Part shown: positions 11,844 to 24,696 of the stretch, piece by piece
How the letters are laid out: each line of letters starts with the position of its first letter
How positions within the stretch are numbered: the first letter of the stretch is position 1
Origin: Triticum aestivum
Taxonomy: Eukaryota > Streptophyta > Magnoliopsida > Poales > Poaceae
Length of the DNA stretch: 64,000 nucleotides
NCBI RefSeq assembly: GCF_018294505.1
Contig: NC_057811.1
Location: 403,336,790 to 403,400,789, forward strand
Direction of reading: 5' to 3'
Translations under genes and position numbers: made by a program
The notes under the pieces: generated by a model
The model's database searches: none
Told to the model about the DNA's origin: nothing
What the model saw: only the letters and a program-made list of their open reading frames with translations

Positions 11844-13043
11844 ATGTACTCATGCGATCCTGTAATATGAAACAAGTTCATGTGCGCTATGTAACGCTTG
11901 CTAATTTAAAATATTACCATATGTGCGGCCGTTTATAAAATTGGAAAGTTGGCGAGTCATCGGCTTCTGCCCCCATGTAACTAGTACTGAGGTGTTCGGG
12001 ATAAACCTGATCACTCTTTATCCCAATATTGGGTCCTTCGAAGGAGGTGTTCAGCACAACGAACCAGGCAATCGGACTATAAAGCTTTATCACTCTCACT
12101 TAGCCATAGAAGTCTACAATTTTAAATTTTGGCGAAGCCCCTAGTATTCGGAAGGCCGAACTTGGGGCGCTATTTACGCCTAAATCGGATAAGGCCGACT
12201 CCTCGCCCGAAGCGGAAAAAATCTTTAAGGATTTGAGACCTCTCGAACAGCGACCAGCTCTCGCTGCATCATGACAGTCAGTTTTCGGCTTTCTCTACTG
12301 AGGTGCTCGTCTGGAAGAACCGGGACACAATCGCAGTAGTTCTCCCAGTGCTACCTTAGCCGATATAGCAGAACGTAAGGTACCAAAACATGGGAGCCGG
12401 GCAAACCCAACTATTGACCCAAGACATGATTCGGAGCTGATGCATATAATGCTATAAGTTCGGGGTGCCGCACTGTCGAAAGTGTTCGGACTTTTCATGC
12501 CGTGTTATGGGGTACACCGAAGCCCCTGGCGCACTGGTCGTATCCAAATGTACGGGTGCAATTTGTCATAAATCAGCAGACAAGGAAAAAAGATAAAGTA
12601 ATGCAGTAATGAGCTAATGTTGTGCATTGTTATTTAAATGATACGTCAAAGCGTAGGCATACATGTAGTGCAATAAGTAAAAAAATAGGACTATTTGACA
12701 TGTCCTATCCAAGGGCAGGCTGCGTGTGGGTATGCAAAACAGGTATATCGATCGTTATCAGAGACCACCTGAGGATTCCCTTGTACGTCAAAGCTTCTTG
12801 CTTCCTTGGTGTTTCCTTCCCGTGACGGGTCTGATAATCAGTCAATCGGAGAAGGCCTTCAGAGAATAGGGGCCTGAAAGGAAGAAAATGTTAAAGGTAT
12901 ACGGGTTCTGAAGCGGTTGAGCCGCATTGTGGGCCATGCCATGGTCGTGCCTCCGCCTAGGCCCATGGTATCTTGAGAGCGTAATTATGTACGCGCGGCG
13001 CAAATTTTGCCGCTTGACTGGGGCTAGGACAGAGGCCGAATTG
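11844..13043. other. Copy B noncoding gap between convergent genes
   Basis: No credible gene. It contains the conserved 'catcatgacagtcagttttcgg' neighbourhood at 12268-12290 that also occurs in copies A and C. RT, RNase H and integrase are absent here. Confidence 0.6.
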
Positions 13044-16000
13044 CTAGGCGAGCTCTAAACGTGCCTGACGATCCTCTTGCAGGGTACTCCGGATTCGCTT
13101 GAAGGTGTCCGGGGTCTTTTTCGCCGAATTGGCGGTTTGCCTCATAAGGCTGCTTTGCGCTTCTGCTGCGAGTGCCGCAGTGTGCTCCTCCGTGCGGAGC
13201 GAGCGTTCTGTGTTTCCATTAACTGTTATAACTCCGCGAGGTCCTGGCATTTTGAGCTTGAGGTATGCATAATGCGGTACCGCATTGAATCTGGCAAATG
13301 CAGTTCGTCCGAGCAGTGCGTGATAGCCACTGCAGAAGGGGATGATATCGAAGATTAAGTCCTCGCTTTGGAAATTGTCCGGAGATCCGAAGACCACTTC
13401 CAGTGTGATTGAGCCCGTGCAACAGGCCTCTACACCTGGGATGACACCTTTAAAGGTGGTTTTGGTGGGTTTGATCCTCGAGGGGTCTATACCCATTTTG
13501 CGCACTGTATCCTGATAAAGCAGGTTCAGGCTGCTGCCACCGTCCATAAGGACTCGAATGAGGTGAAATCCGTCAATGATGGGGTCAAGGACCAAAGCGG
13601 CCGAACCGCCATGACGGATACTGGTGGGGTGGTCCCTGCGATCAAAGGTGATCGGACAAGAAGACCATGGGTTGAACTTTGGGGCGACTGGCTCCATCGC
13701 ATAGACGTCCCTCAGTGCACGCTTCCGCTCCCGCTTGGGAATATGGGTTGCGTATATCATGTTTACCGTTTTCACTTGGAGAGGAAATTTCTTCTGTCCT
13801 CCTTTGTTCGGAGGCCGGGGCTCCTCCTCGTCATCGCTATGCAGCCCCTTTTCCTTGTTTTCGACATTCAACTTGCCGGCCTGTTTGAACACCCACCATT
13901 CTCTGTTGGTGTGGTTGGCTGGTTTATCGGGGGTGCCGTGAATTTGGCATGAACGATCGAGTATGCGGTCCAAGCTAGACGGGCCCGGATTGCTTCTTTT
14001 TAACGGCTTTTTCCGCTGACCGGATTTAGAGCCACTGAATCCGGCATAAACTGCCGTGTCTTCGGCGTTGTCGTCGTTATTGCGGCGCTTCTGTCTATTG
14101 CGCCGTGGCCTGCCGTTGCTATCTTTGGCATCTGAATTGCCAGGATCTCTTGATGTGTTGTTGCTGCGAGCCAGCCAGCTGTCCTCGCCCGCACAAAAGC
14201 GGGTCATGAGTGTCGTGAGGGCTGCCATGGACTTCAGTTTTTCTTGGCCGAGGTGTCGGGCGAGCCACTCGTCGCGAATGTTATGCTTAAATGCCGCTAA
14301 GGCCTCGGCATCCGGACAGTCGATGATTTGGTTCTTTTCAGTTAGGAACCGAGTCCAGAATTTCCTGGCTGATTCCCCTGGCTGTTGGGTTATGTGACTC
14401 AAGTCATCGGCATCCGGTGGTCGCACATAAGTGCCCTGAAGTTGTCAAGGAATGCGTCCTCCAAATTCTCCCAACTGCCAATGGAGTTTGCCGGCAGGCT
14501 ATTGAGCCAATGCCGGGCATGTCCTTTGAGTTTTAATGGGAGGTACTTGATGGCATGTAGATCATCGCCGCGGCCCATGTGGATGTGGAGGAGGAAATCT
14601 TCAATCCATACCGCGGGGTCTGTTGTACCATCATATGATTCAATGTTTACGGGTTTAAAACCTTCTGGGAATTCGTGATCCATTACTTCATCAGTGAAGC
14701 ATAGGGGGTGTGTGGCGCCTCTGTGCCGGGCTATATCACGACGCAGTTCATATGAGTTGATGTATTCGGCCCGGCCGGATTTGCTTTTAGTATATCCGGC
14801 GTGACAGTCGGCGTCACGTGTTGGGGCGCGCCCCCGTGATCTGTAGATCGATCTTGCATGTCCTGCTTTGTTTTCCAATAGTCTCGCAGGTCCTGCGTGT
14901 TACCCCGGGACTTGGTATTTTTGTTAGACTGGCGACGGGGTGCGGGCTGGACTTCGGCCTGATATGCCATTTTGTCTCGGCCATGAGGTGGCCGGTCAGC
15001 CACATCATACGCTGGAGGCGTAGGCTTTAATGCTTCCTCCTCGAGTTGGGGTAGCAACCTGCGCTTTGGGAAACTTTTGGTTGGGCGCTCGAGTTCGTAT
15101 TCCTCGGCCGCTAGGACCTCGGTCCATCTATTCGCTAGTAGATCTTGGTCAGCTTTAAGCTGCTGTTGCTTTTTCTTCAAGCTTTTTGATGTGGCTATAA
15201 GCCGGTGCTGGAAGCGCTCCTGTTCGACGGGATCCTCAGGCACGATAAATTCTTCGTCGCCGAGGCTCACCTTGTCTTCGGAGAGAGGCATGTAATTGTC
15301 ATCCTCTGATTCTACATCTGCTGCCTGTTCCTTAGGGCTAGCTTGCCCATCCTCCTGCTCGAGGCCTGGTTGGAGGGGATTGTCTTTGTCTTCGGCACTA
15401 TCCGCAGCGTTATTGTCTCTTGTGCCGGTATCGCTGCTTTTGCTATGGCGGGGCTTAGAGCGACGCCGATGACATCGGTGTTTAGATTGCTTCTCGAGGG
15501 GATTATCCTCCGTTGCCTTATTGCCATCGCTTTCTTTGGGGGTGTCCACCATGTATATATCATAAGATGAGGTGGCAGTCCAGCGCCCTGTGGGCGGTGG
15601 TTCCTGTTCTTCTCCTGCATCGTCGTCCATACCGTCGATGTCTTCGGAGCCAAAATCGAGCATGTCGGTTAAGTCGTCAACAGTGACTTCTAAGTGGGTG
15701 GTGGATGGGGAACGAATTTCTTCGCCGTCCGCTTCCCACTCAAGCCGGACATAGTTCGGCCAAGGGCCTCCTGACAAGGAGAGAGACCTTAACGAATTCA
15801 GCACGTCGCCCAGGGGTGAGTGCTGAAAGATATCCGCAGAGGAAAACTCCATGATCGGCGTCCCATCAGATTCGATAGGCACGGACGCCGGCGGTTCGGA
15901 GCCTATGGCCGGGGACGAATCCAAGGATCTGGCAACACAAGCCTCGTAGGAAGTGAAGTCATATTCGGCTCTATCACCACTGAGTGTGCGGCCACTGTGG

Positions 16001-16352
16001 CGGGGTCCATCCACCCGTCCTTGGACGGCGCAATCTGCTCCGGATCGAGGGCCGGAGTAGCCCCAGGTGAGATCTCCCGAACACCGTCCGACGGCAGAGC
16101 TAAATCATGCTCGTCGTGACTGTGCGGCGCACCTGACATGGGCTCGAATCCGTCAAAGATCAAGTCTCTGCGGATGTCGGCAGTATAGTTTAGGTTTCCG
16201 AACCTGACCAGACGGCCAGGGGCGTAGCTCTCGATCTGCTCCAGATGGCCAAGCGAGTTGGCTCGCAGTGCGAAGCCGCCGAATACGAAGATCTGTCCGG
16301 GGAGAAAAATCTCACCCTGGATCGCATCGTTGCCGATGATCGAAGGAGCCAT
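13044..16352 (-). pseudogene. Copy B gag-protease
   Basis: The ATG is at 16352-16350 (MAPSIIGNDAIQGEIF), 48 bp inside the 5' LTR. A variable acidic N-terminal half follows, then a KKKQQQLKADQDLL coiled stretch, the Retrotrans_gag core (PAVWIEDFLLHIHMGRGDDL... FWTRFL), a basic region, the zinc-knuckle-like CQIHGTPDKPANHTN and the protease (VLMDGGSSLNLLY), ending at 13044. The frame is broken between overlapping ORFs near 15900-16010, 14730-14880 and 14400-14426. The last cysteine of the zinc motif is replaced by tryptophan (NREWW). The 5' half is otherwise continuous. Proteins would build the particle and cut gag, but nothing to reverse transcribe or integrate is encoded. Confidence 0.82.
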
Positions 16353-16370
16353 CAAGCCTTATGGTGACGG

Positions 16371-16399
16371 CACAGTGGAACTCTCAATGAAAGCACCAA
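16371..16399 (-). other. Putative primer-binding site and leader of copy B
   Basis: Directly inside the 5' LTR the minus strand reads ATTGGTGCTTTCATTGAGAG. The same follows copy C's 5' LTR at 17108. TGG at the LTR edge fits the complement of a tRNA CCA end, but I cannot assign the tRNA. Confidence 0.4.
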
Positions 16400-16870
16400 T
16401 GTCGGTTTCAAAACCGGTGGATCTCGGGTAGGGGGTCCCGAACTGTGCGTCTAAGGCAGATGGTAACAGGAGGCGGGGGACACAATGTTTACCCAAGTTC
16501 GGGCCCTCTCGATGGAGGTAATACCCTACTTCCTGCTTGATTGATCTTGATGATATGAGTATTACAAGAGTTGATCTACCATGAGATCGTATAGGCTAAA
16601 CCCTAGAAGCTAGCCTATGATTATGATTGTTGTTGTCCTACGGACTAAACCCTCCGGTTTATATAGACACCGGAGGGGGCTAGGGTTACACAGAGTCGGT
16701 TACAAGGGAGGAGATCTATAGATCCGAATCGCCAAGCTTGCCTTCCACGCCAAGGAGAGTCCCACCCGGACACGGGACGAAGTCTTCAATCTTGAATCTT
16801 CATAGTCCAACAGTCCGGCCAAAGGATATAGTCCGGCTGTCCGAGGACCCCCTAATCCAGGACTCCCTCA
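16400..16870 (-). repeat. 5' LTR of copy B
   Basis: 471 bp, differing from the 3' LTR at about 9 positions by eye. The outer edge abuts the ctccc target duplication. Confidence 0.93.
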
Positions 16871-17107
16871 CTCCCAATGTCTGTATAAACCGGAGGACTT
16901 AGTCCGGAGGGAGAGATACTCATGACCATAGTCATACAGGCTAGGCTTTTAGGGTTTAGCCATCTCGATCTTGTGGTAGATCAACTCTTGTAATACTAGA
17001 GAGGGCCCGAACCTGGGTAAACATCGTGTCCCCCGTCTCCTGTTACCATCGACCTTAGACGCATAGTTCGGGACCCCCTACCCAAGATCCGCCGGTTTTG
17101 ACACCGA
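16871..17107 (+). repeat. Second part of the 5' LTR of copy C
   Basis: It continues the LTR interrupted at 7752 and ends CCGACA. It lacks about 45 bp present in the 3' LTR (the 'catattcatcaagatcaatc' neighbourhood). The first 5 bp are the target duplication of copy B. Confidence 0.9.
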
Positions 17108-17157
17108 CATTGGTGCTTTCATTGAGAGTTCCACTGTGTCGTCCCCAAAAGGTTTCG

Positions 17158-19808
17158 ATGGCCCCTTCAATCGTCTACAATGACACTGTCCAAGGAGAAA
17201 CCTTTCTCCCCGGACAGATCTTCGTATTCGGCGGCTTCGCACTGCATGCCAACTCGTTTAGCCATCTGGAACAGATCGATAGCTACGCCCCTGGCCATCA
17301 GGTCAGATTTGGAAGCTTGAACTACGTTGTGGACATCCGTGGAGACTTGATCTTTGCCGGATTCGGAACCGCAGCGGCCACTCCTTGTCACACCGATGCA
17401 CACGATCTAAATCCGTCGTCGGACCACACTTAGGAGATCACTCCCGTAACTGCTCTGGCCTTAGATCTGGAGCAGATCGTGCCGTCTGAGGATGGGAAGC
17501 TCAACCCCACCATGGAGGCCATAGATTCCACGGCGTTGGAGCCGAAGATAGACCTCAAGCCACATGACGCCTTTGTCACCCGAACTCCGGACTCGTTTTT
17601 GGTCATGAATTCCGAGCCACGTGCATCCACAGATACCGAACTTGACTGCTTATCGACCTTTGAGTTCAGCGCCGCAGACATCTTCCAACATTCGCCCTTT
17701 GGCGATGTGCTAAACTCAGTGCTAAACTCATTAAAGAATCTGTCCTTGGCGGGGGACTCATAGCCGAACTATGTACGGTTCGAACCAGAGGCTGATGATG
17801 GGGAATTTTGCTTCCCACCCGCCACACACTTCATAGACACTGTCGAGGACTTAACTGACATGCTTGACTACGGCTCCGAAGACATCGCCAGTACGGATGA
17901 TGATGCCAACAAGGAGCAAGGCCAAAACCCGCCATTCACTGGACGATGGACGGCCACTTCTTCCTACGACGTATACATGGTGGACACGCCTGAAAAAACT
18001 AACAACGATGACAAAGAGGATCCAGTTGAGGATAAACCTCCTGAGAGACAGCCCAAGCGCCAGCTTCCTTGACGCCGCTCTAAGTCATGTTGTTCCAAAG
18101 ACTGCAATACGGGCACCGGAAAAAATAATACTCCGGGCGATGCCGAAAACAATGCAGACCCCGTCAACGTAATCTCCGAACAGGAGGAACGGGGAAATGG
18201 GCAAGTTAGCCCTCATGAACAGGCCATACACGGAGACTTGGAGGATAGTAATTATCTTCCGCTCTCCGAGGAAGAGTAGAGCCTCGGCAACGAGGATTTC
18301 ATCGTGCATGAGGAACCTCTCGAGCAGGAGCGCTTCAAATGCCGGCTAATAGCCACTGCAAGGAGCCTGAAAAAGAAGCAGTTGCAGCTTCAAGCGGACC
18401 AAGATCTGCTCAATGATAGATGGACCGAAGTCCTGGCCACCAAAGAATACGGCCTTAGTGGCCCAGCCAAAAGTTACCCGAAGCGTAGATTGCTACCTCA
18501 GTTTGATGACGAGGCGCTGGAGCCCGTACCATCATCGCACAATGTGGCAGGCCGACCACAACTCGGTCCGGATAAAGCGGCAACTCAAGCCGAACACCAA
18601 ACCGCCCCACGTCGTTGTAAAGGCAAGAATAAAACAGCTCGGGGTTGTACATATGACCTTCGACAAGACTTGGACAGTAGAGCAGGACACACAAGATCGA
18701 TCTACGGATCGCGAGGACCTGCCTCGACACGCGACGACGGCTACCTATTCGGACGTGATGAACCTAGCCATGCCCGGGCCGAAAATCGCAAATGGACTCC
18801 ATTGGAGGTACGTCGCAGTGTGGCCCAATATAGAGGCGCCGCACACCCTCTTTGCTTCACAAATGAAGCAATGGAGCATGAATTCCCAGACGGGTTCAAA
18901 CCCATGAATATCGAATCATACGACGGAACAACGGATCCCGCGGTATGGATCGAGGACTTCCTCCTCCATATCCACATGGGCCGCGGAGATGACCTTCATG
19001 CCATCAAATACCTACCACTAAAACTCAAAGGACTAGCTCGGTACTGGTTAAACAGTCTGCCGGAAAATTCTATTGGTAGCTGGGAAGATTTGGAAGACGC
19101 CTTTCGCGACAACTTCCAAGGAACATATGTCCGGCCACCGGATGCCGATGACTTAAGTCACATTGTCCAGCAGCCCGGAGAGTCGCCAGGAAGCTCTGGA
19201 CTAGGTTCTTAGTTAAAAAGAACCAAATCATCGACTGTCCGGACGCGGAAGCCCTTGCGGCCTTCAAACATAGTGTCCGGGATGAATGGCTTGCACGCCA
19301 CCTCGGTCAAGAAGGACCTAAATCCATGACAGCCCTTACCGCTCTAATGACCTGCTTTTGCGCGGGAGAAGACAGCTGGCTCGCTCATAGAAGCAATAGC
19401 GCCAGCGACTCGGGCACTTCCGAAATCCGAGACGGCAATGGCAAGCCACGACGAAGCAAACACAACAGTTGCAATGATAATGAAAGATCACGCGACACAG
19501 CGGTCAACGCCGGATTCAGCAATCCCAAACCCGGTCAACGGAAAAAGGCATTCAAGGCGAACAGAGATGAACCATCCAACCTAGACAGGATATTGGACCG
19601 ACCCTGCCAGATTCACGGCCACCCCGATAAACCAGCTAATCATACCAACAGAAGCTGTTGGGTCTTCAAGCAGGCCGGCAAGCTCAACGCCGAACACAAG
19701 GGGAGGAGGCCGCCAGGCGATAGGGACGACGAAGAGATTCACCAACCAAATACCGGGGGTCAGAAGCAATTTCCCCCCGAGGATCGACCAATCCTGGAGC
19801 AGAAATAG
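17158..19808 (+). pseudogene. Copy C gag, protease deleted
   Basis: The ATG at 17158-17160 gives MAPSIVYNDTVQGETF, parallel to copy B. The Retrotrans_gag core is near 18930-19190 and the zinc-knuckle-like CQIHGHPDKPANHTNRSCW near 19606-19662. In-frame stops appear near 17431, 17761, 18070 and 18278, and a frameshift near 19190. After the linker (PNTGGQKQFPPEDRP) the frame reaches a stop at 19806-19808, and the roughly 600 bp protease region seen in A and B is absent. The accumulated stops fit the greater age of this copy. Confidence 0.82.
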
Positions 19809-21041
19809 CAGTTCAGCTTCCGCCGCCCACCTCATATACCCGCGAAATTTGTATCGTGCATACATCTCTACGCACTTAAGATACCATGGGCATCGGCGGA
19901 AGTACAATACGGACAAGCCTGCAAGCATTCTCGTAACATTTTTTTATCTACATTACTCTTTCTTTCTTCATTATTTCTTAAAAACAGGTGACGCAAAGGA
20001 CAAACATCTAACTGACTCTATCAGATTTCGGTTCCGTACACTCACCTAATGGGCTACTTCCGTCAAGGATTCCCCTCGCCGAGGACAGGCGACGCAGACG
20101 TGCGACATGAGGTCCCAAATAACTTTTTGTAGACCGCACTCTTTATTTCGAGCCTGTAATATGCCTTTTTCCTCCGCCTTCGACCCCGGGCATGTCAAAT
20201 AGCCGGGGTTGTGGTCTTTCTACCTATAAAGTAACCATTGGCATATCACTCAGGTCCCAGTAAGCATAATCCGCATTAATCATTCGTTTCCTTTTCATAA
20301 ATGAATTTGGCCCCTATAGCTGTTTCACAGACATACCTCAGCATAACCTGCCAGGGGCTCGGTATGGGAATAAATGAGTTGCCAACAAAGTCCGAACAGC
20401 TTTATAGCGTACTTCGGCGTCGCGAGTTTGGCCTTATATGCATCAGCTCCGAATCATGTCTTGGGTCAATGGTTGGGTTGCCCGGCTCCTGTGCTTGCTA
20501 CCTTACGTTCCGCTCTATCGGCTAGGGTAGTAAAGGGAGAACTACTGCGATTGTGCTTCCGGTTCATCTGGTCAAGCACCTCAGTAGAGAAAGCCGAAAA
20601 CCGACTGTCATGATGCTGCGAGAGCTGGTCAACCACTCGATGACTTATCGGAATCTGTCGCGATTCCCTCCGTATCACACGAAGGACCTTTTTTCTTCAG
20701 GTCATATATGTAACGCACCATATTGGAATAAGCCGTACACATACCAGGGGCTATATCGTAGTCCCCCCTATAAAACTCCTATGGCTAAGTGAAAGTGTTA
20801 ACGCCCTATAGTCTGATTGCCTGGTTCGCCGCATTATCACCTCCTTCATGGACCAAGACGTTGGGTCAAGAGTGATCAAATGCTTTTCCGAACACCCCCG
20901 TACTTCCTACGAGGGGGCTGAAGCCGACGACTGGAAAACTTTCAGATTATATAAAACGGCCGCACAGGAGGAACACAAGCTTTCGAGCAAAACATAAAAA
21001 TAGATTAACTATAAATTTGTCTTTTACAATTCCCATACACC
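19809..21041. other. Copy C noncoding gap
   Basis: It corresponds to the gaps at 1875-3104 and 11844-13043 and shares blocks with them (for example 20390-20620). No gene seen. Confidence 0.55.
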
Positions 21042-24000
21042 TCACTCGAATATTATGTCTTTCGAGCATTGACCCTCTATCAAGCGGGCGGCCTCTAAGA
21101 CGTCTTCAAAATAATGCTCTGGCGCGTGATGGTCCTTGCCCTTGGGTGGACTCCTCGCCGCAACATCGATGGCCATCATCTTCCCCCAGAATGTCTTGAC
21201 ACGGGCGAAGGCCATCCGTGAACCCTCAATGCACGCCGACCGCTTCACAGCGTCGATATGTGGCACCGCATCAACAAGCCGCTGCACCAAGCCAAGGTAG
21301 CTATTCGGAACAGGCTCAGTCGACCACAGCCGGATTATGACGTTCTTCATGGCAGCGCCGGATATCCTATGAAGCTCGGCCCATTGGGACATCTGTTCAT
21401 TCAGCAACAGAGGGCGCTTTGATGCGCCAAATTGCGACCAGAAAAGCTTCTCCGTTGCATACCCCTCTCGCGCTTGGTAAAACTGCGCCGCATCGGAAGA
21501 ACTCTTCGGCAAGTCTAAAAACTCGTCCGGAGAACTCCACACTTGGTTAAGCTGAGCATAGTTCGGATCACCGAACTTAGCCTATAGCAAAAAGGGCTTA
21601 CCGGCCGCAATCTCCCCAACTTGTCGGATCTCCTCATGGACTGCTCTGGATTCAGACCGCGCTTCTCTCGCCTCTCGTAAGGCCTTGTCAAGTTCAGCCG
21701 TTTTGGCTTCATTCTCCTTCTCAAGAAATTCACAGCGGCCAGTAGCATTTTTTAGTTCGAGCGCCATCGTGGATATCTTCTCCTCGTCTTGGCGCCGACC
21801 AGCTTGTTCGGCCTTTAACTCAGCCGATGCCTTTTCGGTAGCCTCATTACTAAATCGGGCCTGCTCCTTGGCCCGGGCCAGCTCCGCCCGAAGAATCTCA
21901 ATGGCGGCAGCACCATCTGTAGCCATGCATATCCCAATAAATAACTTTCAGCGTCATGCTTATATTACAAAAATGTATGTGAAAGGATTGCTCCGAATAC
22001 ATACCTTGCGACTCGTCAAGACGCATATTGATTAACGCAATGTCATCCCCTGCCACATCAAGCTTCCGCTGCAGCTCGGCAATATACGTAGTCCGGGAAG
22101 TAGCCAGGGGGAAGCAGCATGTGTTCCAGTTAATCAGATTAGTCCTTGAGTGTTTCTTTTTGATCCTCCGTTCGCCTCCCATGGGAAGCCAACCCGAGTC
22201 TCAGGGGCTGCTACCTATATACAGGTGCATCTCTGCAAATAAAATATAGTTGAAAACATTACATCACAAACCTCGAAGCCTCTTAGCAGGCTCATGAAGG
22301 CTTCATTCAATCCGCTCTTCGTGGACAGAATCTTCTCAACCACCGTACCCATCAAGGTACGTTGTTCCCCCGAGACAGATGCTTTTCGCAGCATATCCCT
22401 CAACATATCCGGCGCCGCCGGGTCTCCGGAAGCCGCTGTAGGAGCACGACCATCCTTTGAAGGAACCCGTTCACCGGTCTCCAGAATCATCGTTGGCTGA
22501 AACCAGATAGTCCGGGGCCTTTATCAGTGGCCCCCGAATCCCGGACGACCGGAGGTTCACCTTCGGGTACTGCCTCTTTCATCCCCTGCACCGCTTGTTG
22601 ATCAAGAAAAACCCTCCGAGATGACACTTCGGAGTCGTCCGCCTTATTGGGCGAGGAGGTCGGGGGAGGCGTCTCGCTTTCCATCATCTCTGGGAGGAGA
22701 TCTCCCGAAGAAGAGGATTGCCCAGAAAAACTCTGTGCCGAACTATAAAAATACACAGGCACGTTACATGTCTCTTCGGTAACAGGAAAGGAGCGGGATG
22801 CTATCAAAGCACCCCGGATTCACTTACGATTTGGTTGAGGGCTTGTCCTCACGACGAAGCTGTTCAACGGCGTCTCCTTCCAATCCCGAGCCGCTCGAAG
22901 GTGGCATCTTGCCCCTCTTAGGAGACCGCCCCTCCCAACCTTCGGAGGCGACCCTTTTCTTCCTGAATGGAGAAGGGATACTTGCTTCTCTTTTGCCTTT
23001 GTCTTCGGGCGAGGAAATGTCGACTTCTCCAGACTCAGTATCTAATTTACCTCCGGAACGAAGGTCACCCCGGGTCTTCTCACTCTCCACCTTGCCCTCC
23101 CCTACCGGCGCCTGGTACGGTGCCGGTGCCAGCATCCTTGTTAACACGGGGTCCGCTGAGTCTTCGGGAAGAGGGGCCGGACACCTAATCCGTTCCGCTT
23201 TCTTTATCCAGCCCTAGAAAAAGATGGTTTGCTCAGTGTCTTACCACAGGATATCTGATTATGAGGTGTTCGGCGGACGAGTACTTACCGCGGTATCCGA
23301 ATGGTTACAGTCTAGGCCGGTATCTTCAGTGGTGTCCGGCCATTGTTTTCGTTTCCCGAAAAATAATTTCCACATTCCTTCGTGCTTAGTGCCGAAGAAG
23401 TGCTGAAGAGTCCGTGGCCCTTCTGGGTTAAACTCCCACATGCAGAGAGGCCGTCGCTGGCACGCAGGGTCCGGCGGACTAGCATTACCTGAATAACGTT
23501 GACAAGATCGATATCCTTCTCAATGAGGCTTCGATGTGACTTTGCAGAGTCCGCACCTCGTCAACTGATCCCCAGTCCAACCCCTTATTAATCCATGATG
23601 CAAGCTGAATTGGGGGGCTGGATCGAAACGCAGGCGCAGCTGCCCACTTGGAACCACGGGGCTCGGTGATATAGAACCACTCCTGCTGCCATAAGTCGGA
23701 AGATTCTTTGAAAGATCCTTTTAGCCAAATAGCACTGGTAAACTTGCTCATTGAGGCACCACCGCACTCCGCCTGCTCCCCCTCTATCATTTGCGGTTTC
23801 ACATTGAAGGTCTTGAGCCACAAGCCAAAGTGTGGAGGAGTTCGGAGGAAGGCTTCACACGTGACGATAAACGCCGAGATGAGAAGAATAGAGTTCGGGG
23901 CGAGATCGTGAAAATCTAGTCCATAATAGAACATGAGCCCCCGGACGAAGGGATTAAGGGCGAACCCTAATCCTCGGAGGAAGTGGGAAACGAACACGGC

Positions 24001-24156
24001 CCTCTCGCCGGATCTAGGGGTAGGGATAACCTACCCCTCCGCGGGAAGCCGATGGAGGATTTCTGCGGTCAGATATCTTGCCGCCCGAAGCTTCGCGATA
24101 TCCTCCTCTGTGACAGAAGAAGCCACCCACCGGCCTTGACGGCTGGATCGGGACAT
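21042..24156 (-). pseudogene. Copy C antisense gene: PF04195-like plus coiled-coil protein
   Basis: The ATG is at 24156-24154 (MSRSSRQGRW). Exon 1 runs to 23289 with a GTAAGT-type donor; exon 2 is 23213-22828, exon 3 about 22742-22272, exon 4 ends at 22005 and exon 5 runs from about 21914 to 21042. The domain order matches copies A and B: PF04195-like block (HFLRGLGFALNPFVRGL), acidic exon 2, coiled coil (SNEATEKASAELKAEQAGRR), and a C-terminal module ending CSKDIIFE. A stop in exon 1 near 24030 and a frameshift near 23500 disable it, and the exon 4 acceptor is not obvious. It diverges most among the three copies. Confidence 0.72.
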
Positions 24157-24696
24157 GACTGAGGCTTGCGGAGGGCGAAATCTGGGTGTTGGAACTCGAG
24201 GTAGTAAGAGTCGAGGAAGAAGCAAGCGTGGAAAGGAAAGGCAGGTCTGTGCCCCTTTATAAAGGCCGAGAATATCGAACGCCTCCTCCCGGGCCTTAAA
24301 ATTTGCCTATTCCCAAGGAGTTGTACCCTAAGGACGGTTGGGTTACCCACGTGTGTGTCGATAAAAGAATCCCTTAATAAAGGGACACGATCTCTGCTTG
24401 GATAAGACGTGTCAATGACAACCGCGTCTTGGAACGTGGGGCCGCAGGCGAAACAACGGTTCGAAATAATGACCGGACTGACATGATGTCATGTTGTAAA
24501 AAGTTGCCAGAGGATTGGACTTATAAATTATTACGTCTAAGATCTGTGGAAGTATATGTTGCTCGTGCTGTCGAGCCGAACTCAATCATCCGAAGACCAT
24601 TGTGAAGTATCCGAAAAGAAGGGAACCCGCCTTGCAATGCCGAAGACAAATCTGCGTGCCAGACTCCTCGTCATTGAAGCCAGGTTCAGGGGCTAC
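24157..24696 (-). promoter_or_regulatory. Promoter region of copy C antisense gene and polypurine tract
   Basis: A TATAAAG box on the minus strand at 24262-24256 lies about 100 bp upstream of the ATG. The plus-strand polypurine tract (caggggctac) abuts the 3' LTR at 24687-24696. Confidence 0.55.

Larger units (their letters stand above)
7753..16870 (-). mobile_element. Ty3/Gypsy copy B, complete but non-autonomous
   Basis: A 9118 bp element on the minus strand with 471 bp LTRs at both ends (7753-8223 and 16400-16870) and a perfect 5 bp duplication, ctccc at 7748-7752 and 16871-16875. The 5' LTR is the right one. It is followed inward by the putative primer-binding site, then gag-protease on the minus strand, a gap, the plus-strand antisense gene, a polypurine tract (8224-8246) and the 3' LTR. 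I count about 9 differences between the LTRs (~1.9%). With the grass LTR rate of 1.3e-8 per site per year that is roughly 0.7 million years. Confidence 0.95.
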
